Assembly (NCBI RefSeq): GCF_035083965.1
Contig: NC_089731.1
Location: forward strand, 4,379,001 to 4,443,000
DNA length: 64,000 bases
Reading direction: 5' to 3'
From: Branchiostoma lanceolatum
Taxonomy: Eukaryota; Chordata; Leptocardii; Amphioxiformes; Branchiostomatidae
Positions 1 to 12,600 of this stretch are shown here, one piece after another; position 1 is the first letter of the stretch, and each line of letters opens with the position of its first letter. Position numbers and translations under genes: made by a program. The notes beneath the pieces are model-generated. The model did not search any database. It was not told the origin of the DNA and worked only from the letters and a program-made list of their open reading frames with translations.

Positions 1-214
1 TGGAAATGTGACCTAGTAACCCTAGCTAGGGTTACTAACTAGATTCTAGTTAAGCTTACTATGTGTTAGGTAGGTTCAAATTTAATTTTATTCTCGTATT
101 TTCTGTATTTCTTTAGATTTAGTAGATGTTGATAATGCGCATTTATGGTATAGAGGTAATTTATAGCCATCAATTCTAAGTCCTATTGTAATTTGGGCTA
201 CTTATTTCAAGGCT

Positions 215-445
215 TAGGCCACACCAATTTAATGTCTTGTTTAATGGAATTTTAAAAAAATGCTAGATTTGAAAATCAACATGAAAACAGAATCTCAGAG
301 GAAAGTTTGTACTTTGGTTCAGACAGTTTCAGTGAATGAACAGGGTCAGGTGCAAGTTGTCACCTCGGCCTTCTGTTTTAATGATGTCCTCATGCTAAAA
401 TTAAAAAAAAATCTGTTAACCAGGAAATCAAATTGGTGTGGCCTT
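215..445. mobile_element. Small inverted-repeat element, GGCCACACCAATTTAAT family, copy 1
   Basis: The ends are inverted copies: GGCCACACCAATTTAAT at the left and an AAATTGGTGTGGCC end at the right, both flanked by TTA. A related element with the same ends occurs at 17579-17764, and a lone end occurs at about 7881-7895. No transposase is encoded, so this looks like a non-autonomous DNA transposon. The superfamily cannot be told from the ends. Confidence 0.6.
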
Positions 446-589
446 AGGCTGACGTTGGAGCACACACACAAACACAAACTAACACTCACATACTAATGCA
501 CACTCACAACACAAACACACTAACACATAACTATCTGACACTAGCCACTATTCTACAAGCAGAAGTTAGGCTTGGCAACATAAAGAAAA

Positions 590-675
590 CGGGACAAAAA
601 AGAAAGTCCCACAAAACGCCTAAAACGCGTTTAAAAAAAAAACCCAGCCGGAGCCGACCTCTGCTTGGAGAGTAA
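590..675. mobile_element. Truncated right end of TCTCCAAGCAGA-type foldback element
   Basis: The stretch ends in CTCTGCTTGGAGAGTA and its interior resembles the right arm of the complete element at 2297-2514 (the shared phrase ACAAAAACGCCTAA is recognisable, with differences). No matching left end is seen upstream, so it is a partial copy. Confidence 0.5.
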
Positions 676-1128
676 TGTGCCATTGCACTGTCAGATTTAA
701 TGAACGTTTACATCAACTTTTTTGTTTAGAAGATAAGAATGTCCTTTGTATCTATGCGCATACTGAAGGCAACAGTAGTCAAATTATGTACTGTGCTTTG
801 ATGGCATCAAAATTTGTAGTATTTGTTCTAAATGCTATGAATTTGATTGCCTCTTGTTTACTTACATTCGTTGCAATAAGGTCTTTTGTTCACGCTTTGC
901 TTTTATATTTTGTGGCATCTGCATGTATCTAGTTGTACAAGACTGGCCACCTTGTCCAACAAAGATACATCAGAGCTTTGTGATATTTTCCTCAGTACAC
1001 TATGCATTCCTGTTTTGTAAAAAAATGCAATCAAATAAACTGTTTAAAATCAGATGTGCAGTTACTTTTTATTTACTATTGTATTTTTAGGCATATTAAA
1101 TGCTTTCTCCCTGCCCACCCTCAAACTG

Positions 1129-1660
1129 GTATGAAATCAACGTTCCCTCTCCCTTTATCCTCTGACGTGAAATGGACTTCCATCTCCCCTCAACTTCAAA
1201 TCTCCCACCCAAGTGCATGTGAAATGGATGGTCCCGCCCTTCTCAGACCCTTAACCCATGTCAAATGCATGGTCCCCCTTTCCCAGACCCTTACTCCATG
1301 TGGAATGGATGACCCCTCTCTCCCCTTCAGGCCTTTCTTCCATATGAAATGGATGGTCCCTTCCCAGATCTTTCGCCATGTGAAATTGATGATCCTTCAG
1401 ACTTTCATCCCATGGTTCCTCCCTAACTCATTTGAAATGAATTGTCCCTTTACTTTCCTCAGATCCGTACCCCATGTGAAACGGATAATCCCTCCCTTTT
1501 GATACCTTGAACCATGTAAAATCGATGGTCCCTCCCTTTTAAGACTCCCAACTCCATTGGACATGGATGGTCCCTCCCTTTTCCAGACTCTTAACCCTTA
1601 CTAACTGGATGGTCCCTTCCTTTTAAGACGCTCAACCCTATGGATGCAATACTCTTTTCC
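1129..1660. repeat. Degenerate ~40-bp minisatellite
   Basis: About a dozen diverged units follow each other, each built on the phrase CATGTGAAATGGATGGTCCC followed by a pyrimidine-rich stretch and AGACCCTTAACC. Unit length varies from about 36 to 52 bases. The open frame across part of it is a by-product of the repeat. Confidence 0.75.
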
Positions 1661-2296
1661 GTAAGGCAGCCTGTTTTTATTTCCCGTCATTCGTAGGGAA
1701 ACCCATCTATTATTCGATACATTTTTTTAGTGTCGGTCACGTAATTTGTAGCGAGGCAACCAGATTTTAGCGTAATACGTAGGTGGTTCTTCTGAAATTA
1801 GCGTAAAGCGTTGTAGGGACCAGTACCCCATGCAGACCCTCTAATATATCATACTTGTACCATGGAGTTTTGTTTAAACTTCCTTGCATCTGCGTACATA
1901 TCCAAATCGTTTATTTGGGAAAAGATTTGAGAAAAGATAATTGACATGTTGCAATGACTAAGAAGCCGATGACGATAATGATGTAATGGCAACCACTCGT
2001 ATTATCTTTATTCGTATTCAGATACATAGTACAGATACATAGTACAGATACAAATACAGATCGAGTATGGTGACCGTGTCAATTGACACGGTAGCCTTCG
2101 CGTGAATTTGTTTAAGGTGGATGATAATGATGATGAACGTACAAATTACAGCATTGTGCTGAGTGAGTTGATAATCTAGCACCGCCTCCAGTGTTTTCAC
2201 TGGACCAGCCCAGATATAAGTCAGCCACAGACATGCCCCTCATCACATGACTGTTCTTTCTGGCCTGCTTCACACGTCTATTAGCCTCCCCAGCCT

Positions 2297-2514
2297 ACTC
2301 TCCAAGCAGAGGAGTGGGTCCGGCAGGTTTTTGATGTGTTATTAGGCGTTTTTGTCGGGCTTTCTACTATGTCATGTTTTTTTGTGTCTAGCCAACCACA
2401 CGTACGCGTGTGGGTTGGCTATACAAAAAAAAACATGACAAAGTAGAAAGCCCGACAAAAACGCCTAATAACACGTCAAAAACCTGCCGGACCCACTCCT
2501 CTGCCTGGAGAGTA
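2297..2514. mobile_element. Foldback MITE with 8-bp target duplication (TCTCCAAGCAGA family)
   Basis: A near-perfect palindrome of 218 bp starts TACTCTCCAAGCAGAGG and ends CCTCTGCCTGGAGAGTA. It is flanked on both sides by the identical octamer CCCCAGCC (2289-2296 and 2515-2522). An 8-bp target-site duplication is typical of hAT-superfamily transposition. The element has no coding capacity. Open frames on both strands here come from the palindrome. Confidence 0.8.
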
Positions 2515-3239
2515 CCCCAGCCCAGGTTCCAACCACACTCTTTCCAACGTAGTACTGGTGACAACGAAAGTAACACTATCGTTTATTTGACGAAAACCCT
2601 ACACGCTTTCACTCTATTCAAAACAAGGAGACAAGCAAAGATAAAAGACAAAAAGAAAACAAGCATGCTCCGTAATACACTAATATGCACGACAAATTCC
2701 AACTAAAGCGCAACAAAAGCGCACGTAGAGCGAGGTTGTATCGTTCCAATCTAGTTATCTTCCTCCAAAGTTTTAGACAAAATTGACGCATACGGAATAT
2801 TTGTCGTCACTGTTTGTCCACAACCGAATATTTGTCATCTACACTGTTTTCCCAGCTCCGCCGGTACTCTCATCTCTCGGTTTCCAGTGATAATTCGGGG
2901 ATTTCCAGTAACGAAGTCGCCTCATTGCTGGAAGGCCACAGATGACAAAACTTCATCACTGGAAGTCTAGCGATGAAGGCACCTTCGGTGCTGGACACCG
3001 AGTGATTACTAAGGAACCCGTGACCCCGGTACTTTTGCGTTGTCCATAAAATTGACTTACTGTGGCCAAATGATGATTCCATGTTGGGACTGGCATACAG
3101 GTCACTTATCGCAAAATAAGGGTGGCCAGACCAACCTCCTTGACCATACCAGTCCAACAAGATCACTTTAATCTCCATGCAGATCTTCCGGTAGCAAGAT
3201 CGTTCATCATATAGGCCAATACAGTATCCATGGGCCCAG

Positions 3240-3402
3240 TAATCTCCAAGCAGATCCACGCCGGGCGCGAAAATCGTATATGCTAGCCAGAGAAGGTCCA
3301 GTCAGCCAGAGAGGGTTCATCAGCCCGGCAGACTGGCTGACTGGACCTTCTCTGGCTAGCATATACGATTTTCGCGCCCGGCGTGGATCTGCTTGGAGAT
3401 TA
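3240..3402. mobile_element. Foldback MITE with 8-bp target duplication, upstream of TPRG1L
   Basis: The ends are TAATCTCCAAGCAGATCC and GGATCTGCTTGGAGATTA, and the interior is a long palindrome around position 3320. The flanks are identical: GGGCCCAG at 3232-3239 and 3403-3410 (nine bases match if the following T is counted). It belongs to the same terminal-repeat family as 2297-2514, 18935-19074 and 49388-49512, and sits about 300 bp upstream of the TPRG1L start. Confidence 0.8.
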
Positions 3403-3652
3403 GGGCCCAGTGCCACAGGAGTTGGGAGGTTGAGAAACGTTATAATTTTGCTTTTCTACATCTGCTTTTAATTCTCAGTTGAAAAAAAAAAATGAAACGT
3501 GTCATTTTCGATAACGTTATAACAAATAAACTGCCATGCGGTCTCTATCTGTTTCAACCAATGAGCTAAAAGTGAAAATAAACAAGTTTCTTTTTAAACC
3601 ACTTTTGACTTACTGGTCGCGAAAGTTTGTCTTTGTCGGAACTCCCTTGTGG

Positions 3653-3687
3653 CACGTGATGACGTCATGCCCCTGCGGATGACGTCA
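3653..3687 (+). promoter_or_regulatory. Proximal promoter: E-box fused to CRE, then a second CRE
   Basis: CACGTG (3653-3658) is followed directly by TGACGTCA (3660-3667), and a second perfect TGACGTCA lies at 3680-3687, only 11 bp before the TPRG1L start codon. TGACGTCA is the palindromic CREB/ATF site, and CACGTG is the core site of bHLH-zip factors. There is no clear TATA box. The close spacing to the ATG implies a very short 5' UTR or a start site upstream with these motifs transcribed. Confidence 0.6.
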
Positions 3688-3697
3688 CCATAACAAC

Positions 3698-6600
3698 ATG
3701 GCGGACGACCACAGACAAGAACAGGATCTTTCGACCGTTCAAACTTCTACCGACAACCAAGCTGTCGTGAACATGGAACAGAACCTCGCCGACGAGAAGG
3801 GCGGACTCATGGACCTGTCTGGAGTCAAGCTGGAGCTGAACAGACCGGAGACAGCCCCGCCGGATGCCAGACTGTACAACGGAGCCGAGGCCGAGGTGGC
3901 CTTCGCCGTCCCTTCGGCCGCTCCCGCCTCCGCGCCCGAAGAAAAACCCGTCAAGATCGGAGGGGGAGGGGACATCAGCGAGAACATCGCCAGGGGTTTC
4001 TTCGCGTACAGGGTAGGCTGAAGTTTCTTCTTGTAGGTGTTGTTTTCTTCTTAAGGCTCTTAAGTTGACTGTTGGGTCGCCAAAACATACATGATATGTT
4101 AACGCCCCCCTCCCATCTTTCATGTTGTTGGATCTCTAAGGGGGGCTGGATTATACATGGCGATGTTAAGAAATATTGCGAACAATAAAAATCATACATA
4201 GTTGGATCGGATGAAAGGTGCTGAAGTTTCAGCTGAAAAGTTAAAACATTTCCCTGTAAGAATTTTTAAAGAAATGTTACACTGTAACATATTTACAGTT
4301 GAACTCTATACAAATTCAATATTGTGCTGTACAAATTTATTCTGTATATAAATCTACATTTTATTGAGCAACTCACTTCACAAGGCATTACGCCAGGGAA
4401 AGTCGTCAGATCTCGACTTTCCGTGCTGAGAACCAAATATAGAATGATGCAAAAGGTGTTCAAGAAAGGAGGCAATAATAAACCAGGGTGCATAATACCA
4501 GTCCACCCTAAAAGATATGTCCAAACAGATCTCCAACCCAACGTCCCCCAGTATAATGCACTACTGTATATCTAGACTGTTTTTCAAAGTCCCGAGTTTA
4601 TTTAACCCGGCGGATTAATGTTAATGGCGGTTACTTTTGGTGCAAACACATTATTGTATTTTTTTAGCCTAAGTAGACATGGGTCAGACACGAATGAGTC
4701 ACTACGTAGTTGCAGCCCCAAGTCATCGAGTAATGTCTATTCTTATCTTTTAGTTTTATATATGACGTTGATAGATATTATATATAGCTTTAAACAATGC
4801 TTGGACTGGAGTTTGAGATAAACTACGTACTATGGGTTATTGTTGTGACAGTTTAATGTAATGTGAGGGTAGCCAGCTGCTGTCGTGTCCTGCAAAACTG
4901 GTTTGTTACTGAGATATATGTGCTGAACAAGTCAAATGTTTTAGTTTAATTGCTTTCTTTTGAAAGGTCTGTATGTTTGAAAAGGCATCAATATTAATGT
5001 GACTACTAGTGTTTACATAAGATTAAATCATTATTTTATTGCCAATTTTCTTGGCAAAGTTAAGATTGGTTTATTTTGTATAAGATATTATCTACTTCAT
5101 TCGATTTAGTTTATGATGATTTGGTGGTCATTCGCCAAAGTAAAATTGGAGAGAATATGATCGTGAAATTCTAGCTTTTAGCTGCAGTGAACGTTGAGTA
5201 TATAGCTTATATTTCATATCGTCCACTAGCTCTAGATCTGTCCCTGAAACTCAATTTTCCCCAGAACCTGGATAAAACACACTTATCCAGCCTCTGATTT
5301 CAAAAGGGCCCATTAACTTTAAGGCCTGTCCCTCAATTGCAACCTTGTGTACAATTACAGGACTGGAAGTACCACCGTCCTATATTTGAACAGGTAAAAT
5401 TGTTGCTGTGCTCTACTAGTAGCCTTGTGCTGAGCATGAGTAAGTGTGTATTGATTTTTGATTTCTGTATTGTTAGATAAAGAATGGAAATGGTTTCTAA
5501 ACGATTAGCATTTTGATTAAAATGTCTAGAATCCCCTTGGCAGAAAGTTGAATGTATGCTTTGTTAAGGGCTGACTTGCATGTTATACCTGTTGCAGTAC
5601 CAGTGCAGGCATGCAGAAAAATGTATTTGGAGCCTTGAATTATGCATTCCAACTGTTGCTTAGTGACACTGATGGCACGTGTTAAGACAACACCTCATAG
5701 CCCTCGGGCTAGAACTATTTTTAAGATGTCTGCTTTTAAAAGTGTTAGTGTTTGTCATACATGCAGCTTATGTCTTGGATAATGTTGGATTTGAATGAAA
5801 CAGCTGACTGATAAAACACAAAAAAGTAACATTAGGACTGTGTAACTCGGACCCAATCAAAACTCTTGCCTACATTTGTGGAAGATATTTAAATACCAAT
5901 TGTTTCTCTACACAATAGTGAGTCTACTCAGTGGTACCAGACTTTATTCTGCATGTGCAGGCTAGGGAAGGAATCAAAGGGTTCTTATCAAAGATTATTT
6001 AATATGGATACAAGGCTTCATGTTGGTTGGGAAAAATAGTTACCACAGATAGCTGCACATGTCAACTTCATTTCTTCTTGCACTAACCTGCATATGCAGG
6101 TGGTATACTACTGTAAATGCATTTAAGTTTGTCTGGTTTTGTATTTCGCGGGAGAAAATGGAGTGTTCACGGTGGTTTAAAGTTTGCGTTCGAAACAATA
6201 GTAGCGCTACAGTCATAGGTGGGCAAAAAGTTCCGTGGTAGTTTTAAGTTTGTGCTGAAAGTTCACAGCGAAAACCGTTTTTAACCATTTACTAGTACAG
6301 TATTGCTTCTATCTAAACAAAGTTACATTTCTGACTGTACCTTCCTTTCAAATTGCAGTATGTAGGCATAGACATCCTAATCCTATGTCTGGCCAGTAAA
6401 CACATATAGTCACTTAAAATCCTGCCCTGAAAAGAACCTAGAAAAGAAAACATCAGGGCTTTTAAGCTTAAACCCTTTGGCATCGTACTAATGCACCAGC
6501 TTTACAATTACAGGCACATGGCAGCTTCTACTCCTGTTACAGATACTAGTAATAGATAATGCAACGTTAAAACTAAGGGTTCACTAACAGCTATCGCTAT

Positions 6601-9600
6601 CATGCAAGGCACAGAAATGCTTTCACCTCCATGAAAAATGGAGATATAGTTTTGGGTGTGTCTGTGTGTGTGTCTGTTTGTTTGTCTGTTTGTCTGTTTG
6701 TGTTCCCGGACTACTGTAGTCAGCATAACTCAAGAACCTCTTGATGGATAACGATGATATTTGGTATATGTGGGCGGGTGTTGTAAAGCTGAAATTCAAG
6801 GTCGATTTTGGGCCCCCTGGTATGTGACCTTGGTACTGCAGCAGATATTCCATTTTTGTATATCTTGTTTCTGTCAGTAATTATAGATGGTTACAATTTG
6901 GCAAATGTGGGACTCAGATTACACCTAAAATCAATGGCATTAGATAATAAAATTGATCTTGGAGTACTAGTGGCATTGGCAATTAACTTCAAGTTTAAGT
7001 AAAGATTTTTCTTATGTATGAATCATAATTAGAACTAGCCTTAGATTTTATCTAGATAATTACTGTTAAGTTTTGAAACTCGGTGTAAAAGAGCATGCTC
7101 CTTTTTATGTAAAAGTATTGACATATTTGTGGTGGGTTTACTTTTGCAGCAACCTCTCAAGACCCACAATTTTGTTACCAATTCTTTTCTTTCTTTCTAT
7201 TGTGGCCACTTTGTTTCTGTCACTCATAGCATTACTTTGAGATTTGCTTTCTGCAAAATGTTAACTGTTTTGTGTATGTTCCTTGACCTTCAGCCCGGTG
7301 CATTCGACCTTGCAGTGGAGACGACCAAGTCGGAGGTGTTGTTGCCCGACGTAGACGGTTCGCTACGAGGGGCCTGGCTTCTCACTGAGTGAGTCTGACT
7401 ACTGTAATTCGTGATTTTTTAACTGTAACTTAATCTTAGCTGATTATCAGTCACTTAGTCTACAGCTAAAATTTCATCATCGCAAATATTTGTTCACTAA
7501 TATTTGAGACAGTAGAATTAAGTGCCGTGACCAACTCCATTTCCCCCAACCGCTATATTTTCCTGCCGCTATATTTAAGTGATCTACAGTTACTGTAGTC
7601 TTTTCTTATTTGCTGATCAAGGACAATGTTAGACCAGGCTACTATTAGCAAGCAAGACTTCGAGGATGCCCTACATGAAGGAAACAAAGAAATTAGACGC
7701 CCTCCTTTTGCAGAGGACTTTCTCATTCCCTAATAATTGTGTATACATGACTGCACATGTGGTACACACACTTTCAGTAGTCTGATGACATTTCAAATTT
7801 CTTCCAAGCCTCTGTTTGCATATTATTGAACCATCACTAAAAATTTTGCTCTGAAATGTCAGAAAACAATTTCATAGAAAATGAATTGGTGTGGCCTATC
7901 TTACTTACAGCCAATTTTAGGATCCGGAGTAGTAGGACGGGTAGGACCATACATAACTCCCAAGGGATAGGTGCATAGGTGTGCTTATGTCTGAGAAAGT
8001 CATTATTTTGAATTATTAATGAGTAACATTGTCCCACACTGAATAATGTCATACAGAAAAGACCTAGTACTGCCATTAGACAATTTTGTTACCCATTTGC
8101 CATTTTACTTGTCTTTTCGATCATTGCTGGGAGTGATTGAATGAGTGAGTTTAGTAAATGAGTGAGTGAATGAGTGAGAGTGAGTGAGTGAGTGAGTGAG
8201 TGAGTGAGTGGGTGAGCATGTGAATGAGTGAGGAGTGAGTGAGTGAGTGAGCCTGTGAATGAGTGAGGAGTGAGTGAGTGGGTGAGCATGTGAATGAGTG
8301 AGGAGTGAGTGAGTGAGTGACCTGTGAATGAGTGAGGAGTGAGTGAGTGAGTGACCTGTGAATGAGTGAGGAGTGAGTGAGTGAGCGAGTGAGTGAGCAT
8401 GTGAGCATGTGAGTGAGTGAATGAGTGAGGAGTGAGTAAGTGAGTGAACTTCATCACATAAAACTGATGAAAAACTATTGTAAGATTAACATGACAGATT
8501 TAACTAGAAAATAAGTAGTATAAGCTCGCAAACAATGAGAGGAACGGAAAAAATTTAAAGCTCAGACCAGGAGACAACCCTACTAGTACGCAAGCGTTAA
8601 GCGGTTTGTCCAAGCCCATCACCTGTCTGACGCCGCTGCAACTGACTCAAGTTGAGACCGTGCAAGGCCCAATCACTGTTCACGATGACCATTGCATTTT
8701 TAAGCAATTTGTAACAACATCAACTTTAAAGAAGAAATCATGGTGAAATCAGCCAGTTTGCTTTAAAAAAACTCAAGATCTCTTTCAACAAAACACGCAA
8801 GTCAGAAAATGCCTCATAATGAGTTTTATTATTTTGATTGTCACATATAAAAAGAAGAAAATAAGAAGTAATAACATACTGATTTTGCAGTGTTATGAGT
8901 TTTTTTGCTGCTTGTTGTATTTTTGTTCAGAGTGAGAAAAGTTATTCTGTTGACATTTTTTGTGTTATATAATTGAGTCCCCGTGCTATACCGTACATCC
9001 CGTTTACGCTTGGAATCTCGTTTTCCGCCTCCATTCGGTAAGGACCTTTGCCATCACTTGTCGATGGGTTGCTGTTTCCGGCTTCTTCGTCTTCATATCC
9101 TGCTCGCTCTGCGTTGTCATCTTTCAGTGACTGGTCTTCTGATTGCGTAAATGCTTGTTTGATGATTGTTGCGTGTTGGTCAGTGGTGTTTTCCAGTGGT
9201 GTAGAATCTGCCTCTGTACATGTGTGGCCTCCTGTATCTTGTGGGGGGTCAGGACAGTCTACCCCATACAAGGGGATCTTAAAGTCGTCGTTTTGCGCTA
9301 GGTCTTCCTTGTAGGTCACTGCATACGGCTTGATCTCTGGTCCCTCACCTTCCTCATAGGCCACTGCATATGGCTGAATGGTGTCGTTGTCTCCTGATGT
9401 CTGGTTTTGGGCAAGGTCGGGTTGTCGGCCTGTTGCTGAGCTCCTGCCTGGTGCCTGCTGTCCAGCACAGTCAGAGTAGACCACTGCGCTAGCTGCATAC
9501 GGCTGGATTTTCTGGCTTCCTTCTGTTCCGGAGGAGGCAGGTCTATCATCTGTTCCATTCGGTTGGTTGTGGTCGGCCATGCCTGCACCACGCCAGCGTT

Positions 9601-12600
9601 TGTAGATGAAGATGGCGCCTACTGATGCCGACACAAGGAGGAGGGGCACAACAGCAGCACTTACCATGGCCAGTATATAGGTGCTGTTGTCATTCTTGTG
9701 GGCGATTTTGTCTCCCCCAAGAAGAATGATGATGTGGTCCATCTCTAGATCTGTTGTGTGCTGAGAGAGCGGCATGTCATTTGTGGATGACGACTCTGTA
9801 AAGTCCTCAGTTGAAATGGTGTGGTTCTTCACAGCAGCTGCTGTGATGGACATTTCCTCACGGCCCATGTACTCAATTTCCTCTTGTGGCCCGTCTGTAT
9901 TGTTCTGGCAGACATCTTTGCTAATGGAGAGCAGGACAGTTCCATTGACTTCAGCAGGTGATGCACACCTCAGAGAGTCGGGATCGGAGATGAGCTTCAG
10001 GTGTTGTAGCTTACATATGAACCATGTTAGGTTCTCGTCACATCCCAGCCTGTTTGCATCCATCGAAAGACGGAAGTTTGGGTTTTTCTCCAGGCGTGTG
10101 ACATCCCTTTCGATTAGAGCGATGTGGTTTTCCTGTAGGTCAGCAAATGTCAATGCTGTAGGCTGCAGAAGGGCATCGACTGGAACTGAAGTCAGTTGGT
10201 TCTGGGGCAAATACAGCCTGTCAAGGCGAGGCAGCCCACGGAAGGTATGCTCAGATATAACGGATATCTCGTTCTTGTCGAGACACAAAATCCGTAGGTT
10301 TTCGAGCCCGAGGAAAACATCAGAGTCTGCAGATAAAACAAGTTGGGTTCATCAGTTGGGTTCATCAATAATCAAAACAGGAGAAAACGGCAACAAACAC
10401 TAAGAAGGAATGCCAGTCATCGCAGGGGTGAACTTCTAACAAACCGTCTGTCACTAAGTTTTTTTCAATGAAGTGATCACATGGAACAAAAGTACAGTAC
10501 AAAATAATTGGCCAAGACCTCCTAACAAAGCAAATACATGCAGTTCGTATCTTTCACATTTTTTTAAAACAAAAACATCATAACTTGTTTGTATTTGATA
10601 CAACAGTTCCCAAAGGCATATCGTCAATGAGGTATATGAATGTCAGGATTCGAACTAAAGGACCTCTTTTGTTACCATGCAGGAGATTAGTATATTTACT
10701 CTCCAATTGCAAGCAGAGGTTGTTGGGGAAAATGAGGACTTTCTTGTCACATGCCCCGTTTTTATCAGCTCTCCCTAAAAGATGGGGGCTCACACGGATT
10801 ATGTTGGGGCGACTGCCAGTCCAACCCTACAACCGGTTACTGTCAGTGCCTGATCATGAACAATGTGGCCCGTCAGTTAGTTCCACTCTCATGGAAAAAC
10901 AGAAGATTGAAAACAGTCTTACCTAGACTGGAGATTCGGTTGTCAAACAGATAGAGCCTCTCCAACCATGGTAGGCCGATGAAAGCCCCAGGCTGGATCA
11001 TGGAAATGTTGGATCTTTGGATCTGCAGATGTACAAGGATTGAGAGATTTGGGAAGGACCGCTCCCGAAGCGTAGAGCAGTGTAGATGCCTGATGTAGAT
11101 TCCTCCAGCTTCTTTGAAGCCTGTCGGTATGGCGTCAAGACATGCTTCGTAGCTGTAGGTATGGCCTCCATGTCCAACCCAGCTGCAGGGTTGCAGCTCC
11201 CTGTTCCAATTGTCGTGAGGACAAACGCACATATAAGTGTTTGATTTGCAGCTCTCTGGGCACCTTATTTCAGCTACTACTGGCACAAGAAGTAGACGGC
11301 TCGAGGCCAGAAGAAACAGAACAAGTGCCTTGCTTTGAAGCATCTTGAGAAGTGAAGAAAACTGCAGGAGCTAAAGAAGCTTGCGGCAAACAGGACAAAG
11401 TGGAGAGAGTTGAAGAAGGGCTGATTGCAGCTGCAGGGTGTCCAGGCTACTGCAGCTGCAGGAGAACACAGTGGACTAACTTCTAACAGTAACTGAGAAG
11501 TGATGCGTGCCTCACTGAATTTTTTCATACATTTGAACACTGTACCTGCCTGCTGAATAGAGATAACTATATGTATGAGTATATGCCATTGGCAATTATT
11601 TTGTTGGAAATTGGTCTTTCACATCTTCAAGTTGATAATTGAGATGGGCGTCAGTTAATTTCCTCGTGCGTCACTTCACTTCATTTCATATCTGCTTGAA
11701 TATACATTTTGTACATTACATGCTTTGGCCTGTGCATATCATTCAAGTTTGATGCACTTGCCAAAGTTACAAACATTATGGCAAGGCTTCATTTTCAAAC
11801 TTAATTTCAGTTGCCTAAGTTAAAGTTTTTGGAGCATTTTTCAAAACATTTTGGAGCAGCTTTATGTGGTCGAAACAATGATGATGCAGTTTAATTTTGA
11901 TATTTTGCTGCAGAACTGTGGCAGAATATTTTTCATACATAGTAACATAGCTGTGCTTGGGAAATGCTGTAGTGTTGCTGTGTGGTAGCTTACTAGTACT
12001 GTGGTGTGAAGATTCACTTTTGCATCATAACGACAAGCCGCTGCTCGGCTAAATTGCACTTTTCGTGCTCTAATGGAACGTGTTCCAGTCCTTTAACGCA
12101 GACACATGTAAGACGTTAAGCCAGAGATCCAGTGTTTGAGTAGAGCAACACCTTGAGCACGTTTAAGAACCCACCACACTTCTTGTTTATAAAAAAGAAT
12201 ATATGCCAAGTCGTCCATAGAATCTACTTGTTGTGTTCTAGTGAGAGTTTTGGTCACTCAGCTGGGTTATCGCCTCAGCGCCTGGGGGTACAAGGAAGCG
12301 CCTAGGGGTACAAGGAAGCGGCTGGGGGTACAAGGAAATGAATCGATGTGACCGGACAATCTGTTGTTTGGAATGTCCCTGTAGCTGAACTGGTAGCAGT
12401 GTCATAGTTGAGGTCCATTGGTTCCATCTTAAGCTCTATAGTTGGTAATGTAGATTGGTTTATTTCCACTCAAGGTGGGCAAAAACTGTTGGTAGCCCAT
12501 GGGGCTAAATTGTACAGCTTAGTACTAATTAACATCCACAATTGCATACATTATTATAAAAGTCACACATAATCATACAGTATTCTAAAAGGCATTAATA

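Larger units (their letters stand above)
1..3600. other. Gene-free 5' flank rich in small repeats
   Basis: I find no convincing gene upstream of TPRG1L. The stretch holds a CA-rich patch (about 465-530), an inverted-repeat element (215-445), a truncated foldback end (about 590-675), a degenerate minisatellite (about 1129-1660) and two complete foldback elements with target-site duplications (2297-2514 and 3240-3402). The open frames here fall inside these repeats or have no recognisable domain. From about 1660 to 2280 and 2525 to 3230 I see only anonymous sequence. Confidence 0.7.

Noticed and set aside
1002-1502. 166-codon plus-strand open frame with repeated KWMVP-like segments
   Set aside because: Explained by the degenerate ~40-bp minisatellite; no start context or domain.
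2388-2706. Overlapping open frames on both strands near 2.5 kb
   Set aside because: They lie in or run out of the palindromic MITE at 2297-2514 and have no domain or conserved splice context.
3207-3471. Open frames with identical peptides on both strands at 3.2-3.4 kb
   Set aside because: Caused by the palindromic MITE at 3240-3402.
8089-8457. Open frames rich in Thr-His-Ser-Leu
   Set aside because: Translation of the GAGT tetranucleotide repeat, not a protein.
12370-12480. Possible tRNA gene at the TAGCTGAACTGG box
   Set aside because: A- and B-box-like motifs are present, but I could not fold an acceptor stem or an anticodon arm; treated as SINE-like.
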